64,000 bases of DNA from Saprospiraceae bacterium (GCA_022842725.1 JALHOZ010000001.1:275309-339308), one strand, 5' to 3'; positions 22,701-30,609 are shown, counted from the stretch's first letter. A program made the numbers and translations. The notes: generated from the letters alone by a model not told the origin.

Positions 22701-25700
22701 CATAGCTCCGGCTTTAACAGAAATTTGTCAATCCTATCCTGCAACTTTGATTACAGGAAATGACGGAAGCCCGGCAGGCGGAAGTTACGAATGGCAAATC
22801 AATGCCAACAACAGCAGCTTTGTATCAGCAGGTGGCATCAACAATACAAAAGATTATACGACAGAAGTATTACCTGTCGGAAATTATATCATCAAAAGAT
22901 TATATACTGTTGTAGCCAATGGTCAGGATTGTATCTATGAAAGCAATCCGGTGAATATAACGGTAAATCCAAATCCTGTAGCTATAATTTCCGGTGACGA
23001 AACAGTTTGCCAAGGTGAAAGCACAACTTTCACAGCGAGCGGCGGAACAGATTACCTTTGGAGTACAGGTCCAAATACACCAAGTGTTACGTTGTTTACT
23101 TCTTCAACGGTTTTTGTTACTGTAACAGATGCCAACGGATGTACAGCGACTGCTGAAAGAACATTGATGGTCAATCCGAATCCTGTAGCCACCATTTCCG
23201 GTGACGACGCAGTTTGTCAAGGAGAAAGTACAACTTTCACTGCGAATGGTGGAGTAGATTACGTATGGAATACCAGCAATCAGACAACCCAAAGTATTAC
23301 GGTTTCTACAGCAACAAATGCCGTAGTGACAGTAACAGACGCCAACGGATGTACAGCAACTGCTGAAAGAACTTTGACAGTAAATCCAAATCCTGTAGCC
23401 ACCATTTCCGGTGACGACGCAGTTTGTTTAGGAGAAAGTACAACTTTCACTGCGAATGGTGGAGTAGATTACCTTTGGAATATCAGCAATCAGACAACCC
23501 AAAGTATTACGGTTTCTACGGCAACAAATGCCGTAGTGACAGTGACTGATATCAACGGATGTAAAGCAACTGCTGAAAGAACGTTGACGATTAATCCTCT
23601 TCCAAATGCAGGTCCTGATCGTTCTGCCAATTGTTATGTAAATGATGTCGTCACCCTGGCAGCAACGGGAACAGGTACCTGGTCCTGGGCATCAAGCAGT
23701 TTGACGGCAACCATTAATAATACAAGTTTTGCATCAACCACCATAAGCGGTTTCCCATCAGCAGGAACCTACACATTGATTTGGTCGGACGGAAATTGTG
23801 AAGACGTAGTCACAATCACTGTAGGCGACAATTGTGATTGTCCTTCAGGTGATAATCAAATCATAGCTCCGGCTTTAAGAGAAATTTGTCAATCCTATCC
23901 TGCAACTTTGATTACAGGAAATGACGGAAGCCCGGCAGGCGGAAGTTACGAATGGCAAATCAATGCCAACAACAGCAGCTTTGTATCTGCAGGTGGCATC
24001 AACAATACAAAAGATTATACGACAGAAGTATTACCTGTCGGAAATTATATCATCAAAAGAGTTTATACTGTTGTGGCCAATGGTCAGGATTGTATCTACG
24101 AAAGCAATCCGGTGACTCTGACCGTTCATCCAAATCCTGTAGCTACCATTTCAGGAGACGAAACAGTTTGTTTTGGAGAAAGTACGACTTTCACAGCAAC
24201 CGGCGGAGTAGATTACCTTTGGAATATCAGCAATCAGACAACCCAAAGTATTACGGTTTCTACGGCAACAAATGCCGTAGTGACAGTGACTGATGTCAAC
24301 GGATGTACAGCAACTGCTGAAAGAACTTTGACAGTAAATCCAAATCCTGTAGCCACCATTTCCGGTGACGACGCAGTTTGTTTAGGAGAAAGTACAACTT
24401 TCACTGCGAATGGTGGAGTAGATTACGTATGGAATACCAGCAATCAGACAACTCAAAGTATTACGGTTTCTACGGCAACTACATCAATAGTGACAGTGAC
24501 TGACGTCAACGGGTGTACAGCGACTGCCGAAAGAACGTTGACGATTAATCCGAATCCTGTAGCCACCATTTCCGGTGACGACGCAGTTTGTTTAGGAGAA
24601 AGTACAACTTTCACTGCGAATGGCGGAGTAGATTACTTATGGAATATCAGCAATCAGACAACCCAAAGTATTACGGTTTCTACGGCAACAAATGCCGTAG
24701 TGACAGTGACTGATATCAACGGATGTAAAGCAACTGCTGAAAGAACGTTGACGATTAATCCTCTTCCAAATGCAGGTCCTGATCGTTCTGCCAATTGTTA
24801 TGTAAATGATGTCGTCACCCTGGCAGCAACGGGAACAGGTACCTGGTCCTGGGCATCAAGTAGTTTGACGGCAACCATTAATAATACAAGTTTTGCATCA
24901 ACCACCATAAGCGGTTTCCCATCAGCAGGAACCTACACATTGATTTGGTCAGATGGGAATTGTGAAGACGTAGTAACCATCACTGTAGGCGACAATTGTG
25001 ATTGTCCTTCAGGTGACAACCAAATCATAACACCGGCTTTAACAGAAATATGTTTTGAATTTACTACTACCCAAATCCTAGGAAATGATGCAACTCCGTC
25101 AGGCGGAAGTTATGAGTGGCAAATCAATGCCAACAACAATGGTTTTGTATCAGCAAGTGGCATCAACAATACAAAAGATTATACGACAGAAGTATTACCT
25201 GTTGGAAGTTATATCATCAGAAGAATGTATACAGTTGTGGCCAATGGTCAGGATTGTATCTACGAAAGCAATCCGGTAAATATAACGGTAAATCCAAATC
25301 CTGTTGCCACCATTTCCGGTGACGACGCAGTTTGCCAAGGCGAAAACACAACTTTCACAGCAACTGGCGGAACAGATTACCTATGGTCAACGACAGAAAC
25401 CTCTTCAAGCATTACGGTTTCAACAGCATCAACCGTAATCGTAACCATAACAGATGCAAACGGATGTACAGCAACTGCAGAAAGAACATTGACGGTTCAT
25501 CAAAATCCTGTAGCCACCATTTCCGGTGATGATACAGTTTGTTTGGGAGAAAGTACCACTTTCACTGCGAATGGTGGAGTAGATTACCTATGGAATACCG
25601 GCAATCAGACAACCCAAAGTATTACGGTTTCTACTGCAACAAATGCCATAGTGACCGTGACTGATGCTAATGGATGTACAGCGACTGCCGAAAGGACATT

Positions 25701-28700
25701 GACGGTAAATCCTCTTCCAATTGCCACTATTGTGGGAATCACAGATGTTTGTGCCGGTGAATCTTCAGTTTTTACAGCATCAGGAGGAACAAGTTACCTT
25801 TGGAGTTCTTTAGAAAATACCGACATCATTACAGTGTCAGACAATATTACCAGAATTGTAACGGTAACAGATGTCAACAATTGTACATCAACAGCACAAC
25901 AAACATTGACCATACATTCTTTCCCGAATGCCGGAGACATTCAGTTGGCCAATTGTTTTTCCAAAGATTCTGTTACCATGAATGCAACAGGATCAGGAAC
26001 ATGGAGATTTGTTTCCGGTCCGGGATCGCCGACAATTATGGACATTAATCAATCCAATACAGTCGTAACCAATTTCCCTGCAGCCGGAAAATATATCCTG
26101 GGCTGGTCAAACGGAAATTGCGAAAGTTTGGCAGAAATCAACGTTGGAGATCTTTGTGATTGTCCTTCCGGAATTAATTCAGTATCCGGACCTGCAAATA
26201 CCAGTGTTTGTGTAGTTTTCCCTTCAGAAACTTTGTCTGGAGTTTTAACGGCGCCTCAGGGAGGAACTTATCAATGGTTTTATTACAAAGATAATGGCAC
26301 CGGCAGTATAGTAGGAACCAATCAGGATTATACAACAGGTGATTTGGATTTGGGTAATCATAAATATCAACGAGTATATCGACTGATTGCCAATAATCAA
26401 ACCTGTGTTTACAACAGTAATACTATTAATATTGATGTAAACCCTGAACCAATAGCGTCTATCACAGGTGATAATGTGATTTGTCGTGGTTCTTCCACAG
26501 TATTGACAGCACAAGGAGGAGCACAGTACCTTTGGAGTTCTTCGGAGCCAAACCAATCTATAACCGTCAATGACGATGTTGAAAGAACAGTGACCGTGAC
26601 TAATGTTTTCGGATGCACAGATGAAGTGTCATTCTCAGTAACATTAAATGAAAATCCGGTAGCAGTTATTTCAGGCCCTGATGCTGCATGTTTAGGATCA
26701 TCTGTTACTTTCACGGCTTCAGGAGGCGTTCAATATCTGTGGAGCAATGGTGAGCCAACTAATGAAATATCAGTATCTGATGATACGCAAAGAAGTGTGA
26801 CCGTTACAGATGCCAATGGTTGTACTTCAGTAGCTTCCAAAACGCTTACCATTTTGCCTCTTCCGGATGCAGGAAATGACAGAGTAGCTAATTGTTTCTC
26901 TTCTTCTATTGTAACCATGAATGCATTTGGTTCCGGAACCTGGTCTTTATTGTCCGGTCCGGGTATACCATCTATCTCCGATATTACCAATCCGAATACA
27001 ACTGTTTCGGGATTTCCGGCTTCAGGCACCTACGTGTTGGTTTGGAATGATGGTAATTGCGAGGATGCGGTCTCTATCATCGTTAATGAAAACTGTGATT
27101 GCCCCGACGGAGACAACCGTATCAACGATCCGAATGTCAATGTCTGTAAAATCTTTACTTCTTCCATATTGGAAGGAAATGACGCAAACCCTGTTGGTGG
27201 TACGTATAGCTGGGATTATGCATTAAACAGTGGTGCATTCGCAGCAGCCCCGGGCATCAACAATACAGAAGATTATATTACCGGCGACTTAGGACCGGGA
27301 ACACATAGTTTTGTCAGAAAATATTCAGTTATCATAGATAATAAAGAATGTTCTTACGAAAGTAATACCATTGTCCTTAGGGTAAACAATGAGCCTGTAG
27401 CGGATATTACCGGAAACAACGTGGTTTGTTCCGGCGTTTCTACAGAATTTATTGCTACAGGCGGTGATTTTTACCTCTGGAATGACGGAAGCACAAATCC
27501 AAACATTTTGGTTTCTGTTGCAGGTGACTATTTTGTAACTGTAACGGATGCCAATGCTTGTACCGCAACAGCAAGCAGAACCTTAACCGTTCTTGACAAT
27601 CCTGTAGTTACCATTACCGGAGAAGACAGAATCTGTGACGGTGGTACAGCGACCTTTACTGCTTCCGGAGGAAATGAATATGTATGGAGTTCCGGTGAAA
27701 ATATATCTGTAATTTCGGTTAGTGATGAAACAGAAAGAATTGTCACCGTAACCGGAAGTAACGGATGTTCGGCCATAGCTTCTAAAACCCTGGTTGTTAC
27801 TGAACAACCTTCAGCTGGTCCGGATCTTTTGGTAAATTGTTACACCAGAGATCAGGTAACATTAGCTGGTAGCGGAACAGGTACGTGGATAGTTGATCCT
27901 TCAAGTTCAGGTATTCTTACCATTTCAGACGTTAATGATCCGAATGCAGTACTTTCCGGTTTTTCAACAGCCGGCACGTATACACTTATCTGGTCAAATG
28001 GATTTTGTGAAGACCAGGTGACCATCCTTGTTCTCGACAATTGTGATTGCCCGAATCAGGACAATTCATTGACTCCGGGACAGGAAGATACCGCTTGTGA
28101 TACATACCCTTCAACCCTTTTATCAGGAAATGAGGCTTCACCTGCAGGTGGTTTTTACAGATGGGAATACAATCTGAATAACACAGGTTATGCACCTGCT
28201 CCGGGCAATTTTACCGACAAGGATTATACAACAACCGTTTTGGGCGTGGGAAGTCATCTTTTCAGAAGGATTTACACCGTACAGGCCAATGGAATTACCT
28301 GTGAATATATCAGTACAGATGTGCTGATAACCGTGAATCCAAATCCTGTTGCCGCCATCGTTGGTGCAGATTCGGTTTGTGAAGGTTTATCAACCACATT
28401 TACTGCGTCAGGAGGAACAACATATTTATGGAACACAGGACAGACAAATCCTACGATTTCAGTTTCAGACGATCAGACAAAATTTGTAACCGTAACCGAT
28501 GACAACGGATGTTCTGATGTTGCTTCAAAAACCCTTACCATATTTAATAATCCTACAGCTTCGATCGAAGGTGAAACATCCGTTTGTCAAGGCGATGAAG
28601 TTTCTTTCACGGCTCTTGGGGGCAATCTTTTTGTCTGGAATAATGGCTCGGATAATCAAACCATACAAGTTAATGTCGCCGGCACTTATTTTGTTACGGT

Positions 28701-30267
28701 TACAGATGCCAATGGTTGTTTTGCTGTTACTTCTAAAACCTTAACCGTTTTCAATAATCCTGTAGCATCCATTTCTGGTGCGGACAGAATATGTTCAGGT
28801 GAATCAACTCAGTTTACAGCTGTCGGAGGTGTTTCTTATCTTTGGAATACCAATGAGTCAACCTCTTCAATTGAGGTAAGTGATGATACTGAAAAAATAG
28901 TTGTTGTCACAGATAATAACGGTTGTACAGCATCGGCATCAAAAACTTTGATTATATCTCCGCTTCCGGATGCAGGACCAGACCAGTCGGCCGATTGTTA
29001 CAAAGAAGCTGTTGTGACATTGCAGGCTTCAGGAAATGGTCGTTGGACGGCAGCTTCTTCAAATCCGACATCTGTACTGATCGTCAATCCGTTGTCGCCA
29101 ATTTCTGAAGTTCGTGGATTTGTCAGATCAGGAGTTTATACCTTCATCTGGAATGACGGTTTCTGTGAAGATATGGTCATCGTTACCATTGGCAATAACT
29201 GTCCTTGCGAAGATGTTTTAAATGAAATTTATGAACCTTCTGAAACCGTATTCTGCGACGTTGTGACAGAATTGACCTTAAACGGAAATCAGCCTGCATC
29301 AGGCAATGGTTCCTTCCTTTGGGAATACAGTTTTAATGGCAGCGGGTTTATTTCTGCTCCGGGTATCAATAATCTGTCTGCTTATCAGGCGCAAAACCTG
29401 AATCCGGGTACACATAGCTTCAGAAGATTTTATCTTTTTGATAATGAAAACGGAACCGTATGTATTGATTCAAGCAATATGATCTCTGTCACGGTCATTC
29501 CACCGGTGAATGCTGAATTTGATGTTGATATCAATCCGAATCCGGTTTGTGCTGGTGATACAGTCCATGTAAGTATAAATGCTATGGTAGCAGGCACTTA
29601 TGAATGGAATGTGATTTCAGGAAATGCAGATATACAGACGTACTCTGACCATGCCATCATCATTCCTCAAAGTGAAGGTAAAATTGTATTTACCGTAACA
29701 CAAACCACTGAGTTTTGTAATTTTGTTTCTCAACCTTTACCTTTTGAATTTACTGTCAATCCAAGACCAAGAGTTGCTTTGGGCAGAGATACCATTATCT
29801 GTGATCAGGATCAGGGATTTGAACTGAGTATCGATGGTGATTATGTTGACATTACCTGGGACAACGGCTCTAAAGAAAATTCGATTTTTGTCGAGGAGTC
29901 CGGTGTATACAAAGTAAGTGTGACAGACGAAAACGGATGTACAGGTTATGACGAAATCACCATAAAAGATTTCTGTTGTAAAGTATACTATCCGAATATC
30001 ATCAGTTTGTCCAGCGCAAATTACATCAACAGACAATTCCAGATAAAAGAGTCAGGTTGTGTCATTTCTTCAGAATTGTGGATTTATGACAGATGGGGCA
30101 ATTTGGTGTATAAATCTGACGATGGTTTGGCACCTTGGGACGGTATTTTTAAAGGAGATTATGTCGAGCAGGGGGTTTATGCTTTTATTTTCAAATTTAA
30201 AGCCCTCGACGAAAATGATGAGGAATTTGAAGAAAAAATATCAGGAGATATCACCATTCTTCATTAA
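13798..30267 (+). CDS. 5489-aa repeat adhesin with gliding-associated (CHU_C, type B) C-terminus
   Basis: A signal peptide (MIRKFIAQFF..FTVSAQ) and a head to about residue 360 are homologous to the 2727-aa protein. The stalk holds about 42 short repeats of about 71 aa (ISGDDxVCxGxSxTFTANGG..VTVTDANGCTATAEKTL) broken up by 11 larger modules of about 173 aa (DAGxDxSxNCY..GTYxLIWSNGFCED..NCDCPxGDN..ANGQDCxYESN). The end (about 5395-5489) carries IYDRWGNLVYKS and WDGxxxGxxxxxGVYAF, diagnostic of the gliding motility-associated C-terminal domain that marks type B T9SS cargo. Size, repeats and tail resemble the mobile adhesin SprB of Flavobacterium, but sequence orthology cannot be judged here, and a gliding or attachment role is inference. 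It is very rich in Cys, with about two per short repeat and about six per large module. Confidence 0.9.
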   Translation: MIRKFIAQFFFIFLMTIPFTVSAQLDSVKYILVYDTTTCLYNVCIKIVGGSATSLGQRTQANSTISMVMSASDTMEIVQLYMPLRYNQTYTGTEPTTWNISTQVFAPAAQPQSNFYTIVPALSPASQYNNLATGDTIKLFSIRVWNKATGEPLLNCGRTIRFFRNGIDPGSGAPGMNSGDFSNGFTVGSFKQLYRGNLNPVTPPKPKLNYEINCTNDISLDLQPQTTLCQQPLKFGWSGPGYSSLNEDIMITPASTFNNGIYSVTVTDEYECEEILDIELERKPNAGTDIVLCGGGSTTLSASADNPGTWTSDPLNGPGANISNTSNPSTNVTFAPGSTGVYAFIYEASVCSDTVRVTVLDAVSVNIVGDNQFCPGNSVTLSTDAGSGFVWSTGATTPAIDVSAPGTYRVTITDMVGCTATASRVVTALTPPNAVISGDNDVCQGGSVTFTASGGVSYEWSSGFPGATITVSDNSPQVVTVTDANGCTDTAEKSLIINPEPNASISGDDAVCTGGSATFTANGGVSYLWNSVTPGASIVVSNNTPQVVLVTDANGCTATAEKTLTINPEPVATISGDDEICAGNTAIFTANGGNTYLWQSGSSSATITVSNNTTQVVTVTDANNCTATAEKTLTINPNPVASISGDNEVCDGESVTFTASGGISYEWNLGTPGANILVSDNSTQVVTVTDANGCTDTAQKTLNILASPVAVISGDNEVCDGGSATFTASGGVSYLWNIGAPGVTISVSDNTTRIVTVTDSNGCTATAEKTLTINTNPTANISGDDEVCLGGSATFTANGGVTYIWSVGNQTTQSIIVSTATNAIVTVTDANGCTDTAEKTLSINPNPVASISGDDEVCMGGSVTFTANGGNTYLWSIGNQTTPSITVSNGTPVVVTVTDANGCTDTAEKTLSINPNPVASISGDDETCSGGSVTFTANGGTSYDWNIGGQTTQSITVSTATTAIVTVTDANGCTDTAEKTLTIYTNPTASISGDDAVCLGESATFTANGGTSYNWNIGGQTTQSITVSSATTATVTVTDANGCTDTAEKTLTIHPVPDAGADQSVNCYATDVATLQAMGAGTWTLVSGPGTATITNSNAPNTTVSGFSGPGTYELIWSNGFCEDRVLITVGNNCACPPGDNQITSPAITESCGTYPVTNIIGNNATPSGGSYIWEMETNGGGFVAASGTNNQKDYTTPVLNPGTYRIRRVYNVMANGQDCVYESNIVQIEVYANPTASITGNDEVCDGGSVTFTANGGTSYDWNIGGQTTQSITVSTATTAIVTVTDVNGCTDTAEKTLTINTNPTASISGDDAVCSGGSVTFTANGGTSYDWNIGGQTTQSITVSTATTAIVTVTDANGCTDTAEKTLTINANPTAVISGDDEVCLGGSVTFTANGGNTYLWSIGNQTTPSITVSNGTPVVVTVTDANGCTDTAEKTLTINTNPTASISGDDAVCLGESATFTANGGTSYNWNIGGQITQSITVSTATTAIVTVTDANGCTDTAEKTLTINTNPVASISGDDDVCSGGSVTFTANGGVSYLWNIGSQTTQSITVSTATTAIVTVTDANGCTDTATKTLTVYPVPNAGANQSVNCYATDVATLNGTGTGTWTLIPGPGTATITNSNAPNTTVSGFSGSGTYELIWSNGFCEDRVLITVGNNCACPPGDNQITSPAITEACGTYPATTIIGNDATPSGGTYVWEMETNGVGFVAASGTNNQKNYTTPVLNPGIYRIRRIYNVMANGQDCEYESNIIQIEVHANPIASISGDDETCSGGSVTFTANGGVSYRWNIGNQTTQSITVSTATTAIVTVTDANGCTDTAEKTLTINANPTAGISGDDEVCLGGSVTFTANGGTSYNWNIGGQTTQSITVSTATTAIVTVTDVNGCTATAEKTLTINTNPTAGISGDDEVCLGGSVTFTANGGTSYDWNIGGQTTQSITVSTATTAIVTVTDANGCTDTAEKTLSINPNPVASISGDDDVCSSGSVTFIANGGNTYLWSIGNQTTQSITVSTATTAIVTVTDANGCTATAEKTLTINTNPVASISGDDDVCSGGSVTFTANGGVTYDWGLGNTNAIITVSDNTPWVVTVTDINGCTDTATKTLTVHPVPDAGPDVSLNCYVTDEAFLNAIGSGTWSYANGPGLPYILDVNQANTIVNNFPSPGTYNLIWSNGFCEDLMSITVGDLCDCPTGVNNISAPSNTTACNEFPQTMIIGNDATPFGGNYIWEISINGGAFANAPGSNVTRDYITNILNEGTYTFRRIYRVMANGQDCIYESNPITITVFPNPVATILGEDAVCDGQSTIFTANGGVTYDWGLGNTNAIITVSDNTPWVVTVTDINGCTATAQKTLTIHPNPIASITGDDFVCQGGSVDFTAEGGLLYSWNTTEATQTISVSDALTKIVTVTDANGCTDTAEKSLNFYTNPTASITGDDFVCEGGSVDFTAEGGLLYSWNTTEATQTISVSDALTKIVTVTDINGCTATAEKTLTVHPVPDAGSDISVNCYVSDVVSMNANGSGTWSQGIVSGTFIISNVNNAITTISGFSAPGTYQFYWSSPFCEDVVTITVGDNCDCPSGDNQIIAPALTEICQSYPATVITGNDGSPTGGTYVWQINANNTGFVSAGGINNTKDYTTLVLPVGNYIIRRVYTVVANGQDCIYESNPVNITVNPNPVATISGDETVCQGESTTFTASGGTNYLWSTGPNTPSITLSAASTVIVTVTDANGCTATAERTLTVNPNPVATISGDETVCQGESTTFIVSGGTDYLWSTGPNTPSITLSTGSTVMVTVTDANGCTATAERTLTVNPNPTATISGDDAVCLGESTTFTANGGTDYIWSTGPNTPSITLSTASTVIVTVTDANGCTATAERTLTVNPLPNAGPDRSANCYVSDIVTLVATGTGTWSWASSSLTATIDNVTSATTTISGFPSAGTYELIWSNGNCEDVVTITVGDNCDCPSGDNQIIAPALTEICQSYPATLITGNDGSPAGGSYEWQINANNSSFVSAGGINNTKDYTTEVLPVGNYIIKRLYTVVANGQDCIYESNPVNITVNPNPVAIISGDETVCQGESTTFTASGGTDYLWSTGPNTPSVTLFTSSTVFVTVTDANGCTATAERTLMVNPNPVATISGDDAVCQGESTTFTANGGVDYVWNTSNQTTQSITVSTATNAVVTVTDANGCTATAERTLTVNPNPVATISGDDAVCLGESTTFTANGGVDYLWNISNQTTQSITVSTATNAVVTVTDINGCKATAERTLTINPLPNAGPDRSANCYVNDVVTLAATGTGTWSWASSSLTATINNTSFASTTISGFPSAGTYTLIWSDGNCEDVVTITVGDNCDCPSGDNQIIAPALREICQSYPATLITGNDGSPAGGSYEWQINANNSSFVSAGGINNTKDYTTEVLPVGNYIIKRVYTVVANGQDCIYESNPVTLTVHPNPVATISGDETVCFGESTTFTATGGVDYLWNISNQTTQSITVSTATNAVVTVTDVNGCTATAERTLTVNPNPVATISGDDAVCLGESTTFTANGGVDYVWNTSNQTTQSITVSTATTSIVTVTDVNGCTATAERTLTINPNPVATISGDDAVCLGESTTFTANGGVDYLWNISNQTTQSITVSTATNAVVTVTDINGCKATAERTLTINPLPNAGPDRSANCYVNDVVTLAATGTGTWSWASSSLTATINNTSFASTTISGFPSAGTYTLIWSDGNCEDVVTITVGDNCDCPSGDNQIITPALTEICFEFTTTQILGNDATPSGGSYEWQINANNNGFVSASGINNTKDYTTEVLPVGSYIIRRMYTVVANGQDCIYESNPVNITVNPNPVATISGDDAVCQGENTTFTATGGTDYLWSTTETSSSITVSTASTVIVTITDANGCTATAERTLTVHQNPVATISGDDTVCLGESTTFTANGGVDYLWNTGNQTTQSITVSTATNAIVTVTDANGCTATAERTLTVNPLPIATIVGITDVCAGESSVFTASGGTSYLWSSLENTDIITVSDNITRIVTVTDVNNCTSTAQQTLTIHSFPNAGDIQLANCFSKDSVTMNATGSGTWRFVSGPGSPTIMDINQSNTVVTNFPAAGKYILGWSNGNCESLAEINVGDLCDCPSGINSVSGPANTSVCVVFPSETLSGVLTAPQGGTYQWFYYKDNGTGSIVGTNQDYTTGDLDLGNHKYQRVYRLIANNQTCVYNSNTINIDVNPEPIASITGDNVICRGSSTVLTAQGGAQYLWSSSEPNQSITVNDDVERTVTVTNVFGCTDEVSFSVTLNENPVAVISGPDAACLGSSVTFTASGGVQYLWSNGEPTNEISVSDDTQRSVTVTDANGCTSVASKTLTILPLPDAGNDRVANCFSSSIVTMNAFGSGTWSLLSGPGIPSISDITNPNTTVSGFPASGTYVLVWNDGNCEDAVSIIVNENCDCPDGDNRINDPNVNVCKIFTSSILEGNDANPVGGTYSWDYALNSGAFAAAPGINNTEDYITGDLGPGTHSFVRKYSVIIDNKECSYESNTIVLRVNNEPVADITGNNVVCSGVSTEFIATGGDFYLWNDGSTNPNILVSVAGDYFVTVTDANACTATASRTLTVLDNPVVTITGEDRICDGGTATFTASGGNEYVWSSGENISVISVSDETERIVTVTGSNGCSAIASKTLVVTEQPSAGPDLLVNCYTRDQVTLAGSGTGTWIVDPSSSGILTISDVNDPNAVLSGFSTAGTYTLIWSNGFCEDQVTILVLDNCDCPNQDNSLTPGQEDTACDTYPSTLLSGNEASPAGGFYRWEYNLNNTGYAPAPGNFTDKDYTTTVLGVGSHLFRRIYTVQANGITCEYISTDVLITVNPNPVAAIVGADSVCEGLSTTFTASGGTTYLWNTGQTNPTISVSDDQTKFVTVTDDNGCSDVASKTLTIFNNPTASIEGETSVCQGDEVSFTALGGNLFVWNNGSDNQTIQVNVAGTYFVTVTDANGCFAVTSKTLTVFNNPVASISGADRICSGESTQFTAVGGVSYLWNTNESTSSIEVSDDTEKIVVVTDNNGCTASASKTLIISPLPDAGPDQSADCYKEAVVTLQASGNGRWTAASSNPTSVLIVNPLSPISEVRGFVRSGVYTFIWNDGFCEDMVIVTIGNNCPCEDVLNEIYEPSETVFCDVVTELTLNGNQPASGNGSFLWEYSFNGSGFISAPGINNLSAYQAQNLNPGTHSFRRFYLFDNENGTVCIDSSNMISVTVIPPVNAEFDVDINPNPVCAGDTVHVSINAMVAGTYEWNVISGNADIQTYSDHAIIIPQSEGKIVFTVTQTTEFCNFVSQPLPFEFTVNPRPRVALGRDTIICDQDQGFELSIDGDYVDITWDNGSKENSIFVEESGVYKVSVTDENGCTGYDEITIKDFCCKVYYPNIISLSSANYINRQFQIKESGCVISSELWIYDRWGNLVYKSDDGLAPWDGIFKGDYVEQGVYAFIFKFKALDENDEEFEEKISGDITILH
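14881..29500 (+). repeat. Higher-order repeat array: ~42 short repeats and 11 large modules
   Basis: Reading the translation in order gives this layout of short repeats (numbers) and large modules (A): 10-A1-5-A2-5-A3-3-A4-3-A5-3-A6-3-A7-3-A8-2-A9-2-A10-3-A11. The large modules begin near 16.97, 18.55, 20.13, 21.29, 22.44, 23.60, 24.77, 25.92, 26.86, 27.81 and 28.97 kb. From A3 to A8 the period is constant at about 1155-1164 bp. The array is in frame throughout with no interrupted unit. Confidence 0.8.
23400..25034 (+). repeat. Recent ~1164-bp tandem duplication inside the array
   Basis: The segment at about 23.40-23.87 kb reappears at about 24.56-25.03 kb with an offset of exactly 1164 bp (for example GATCGTTCTGCC at 23617 and 24781). 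Only a handful of differences were seen over about 470 bp, most of them synonymous. The identical protein block runs from SGDDAVCLGEST to VTVGDNCDCPSGDNQI. Confidence 0.8.
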
Positions 30268-30286
30268 AATAAATAAATAGACTGAT

Positions 30287-30318
30287 AAAAGGGGATTTCT
30301 TTTGGAAATCCCCTTTTT
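30287..30318 (+). terminator. Intrinsic terminator after 5489-aa gene
   Basis: A perfect 13-bp stem (AAAAGGGGATTTC at 30287-30299, complement at 30305-30317) with a 5-nt loop continues into a T-rich tract. It starts 20 nt after the stop codon. Confidence 0.93.
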
Positions 30319-30461
30319 CTTTTGATAAGGGATTTTTCTATTATAAAAATATTTTTTTCTTAACCGGATGGAAAGAATTACCATGCAGTTTTTCCTCTAA
30401 TCAGGTTATATCCAACGGCAAAAAAAATATCAAAAAAAGTGTAATAATAAAATTTATGTAT

Positions 30462-30469
30462 TACCTTTG
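30462..30469 (+). promoter_or_regulatory. Promoter -7 element of tRNA-Cys
   Basis: TACCTTTG matches the Bacteroidota -7 consensus TAnnTTTG and lies 18 nt before the tRNA. No clear TTTG was found at -33. Confidence 0.6.
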
Positions 30470-30487
30470 CACTTCCAAAATTTTTTT

Positions 30488-30558
30488 GGTCGGGTGGCCG
30501 AGCGGCTAGGCAGAGGTCTGCAAAACCTCGTACAGCGGTTCGAATCCGCTCCCGACCT
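30488..30558 (+). tRNA. tRNA-Cys (GCA anticodon)
   Basis: The 71-nt sequence folds as a cloverleaf. The acceptor arms GGTCGGG/CCCGACC pair perfectly, the anticodon stem GAGGT/ACCTC encloses the loop CTGCAAA with anticodon GCA, and the T arm has GGTTCGAATCC. A full CCA is not encoded (TCA follows the acceptor stem), so it must be added after transcription. It sits between the giant adhesin genes and the GH31 gene and has its own promoter-like element and terminator. Confidence 0.96.
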
Positions 30559-30563
30559 CACCC

Positions 30564-30598
30564 AAAGAGACCATTTCAATTGAAATGGTCTCTTTTTT
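30564..30598 (+). terminator. Intrinsic terminator of tRNA-Cys
   Basis: The 32-nt stretch from 30564 to 30595 is a perfect inverted repeat (AAAGAGACCATTTC and its complement) followed directly by a T run. It ends 12 nt before the GH31 start codon, so GH31 transcription must start within or upstream of this structure or rely on read-through. Confidence 0.9.
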
Positions 30599-30609
30599 CA
30601 ATATAGTTC

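Noticed and set aside
23921-25529. Plus-strand ORFs in other frames (23952..24293, 25085..25279, 25116..25322)
   Set aside because: They are frame shadows of the repeated module; near-identical shadows occur at each module copy.
14881-29500. Possible CRISPR array or satellite DNA from the regularly spaced near-identical blocks
   Set aside because: Units are about 213 bp and 1.16 kb, in frame in one unbroken ORF with signal peptide and CHU_C tail; there are no short direct repeats with unique spacers and no cas genes.
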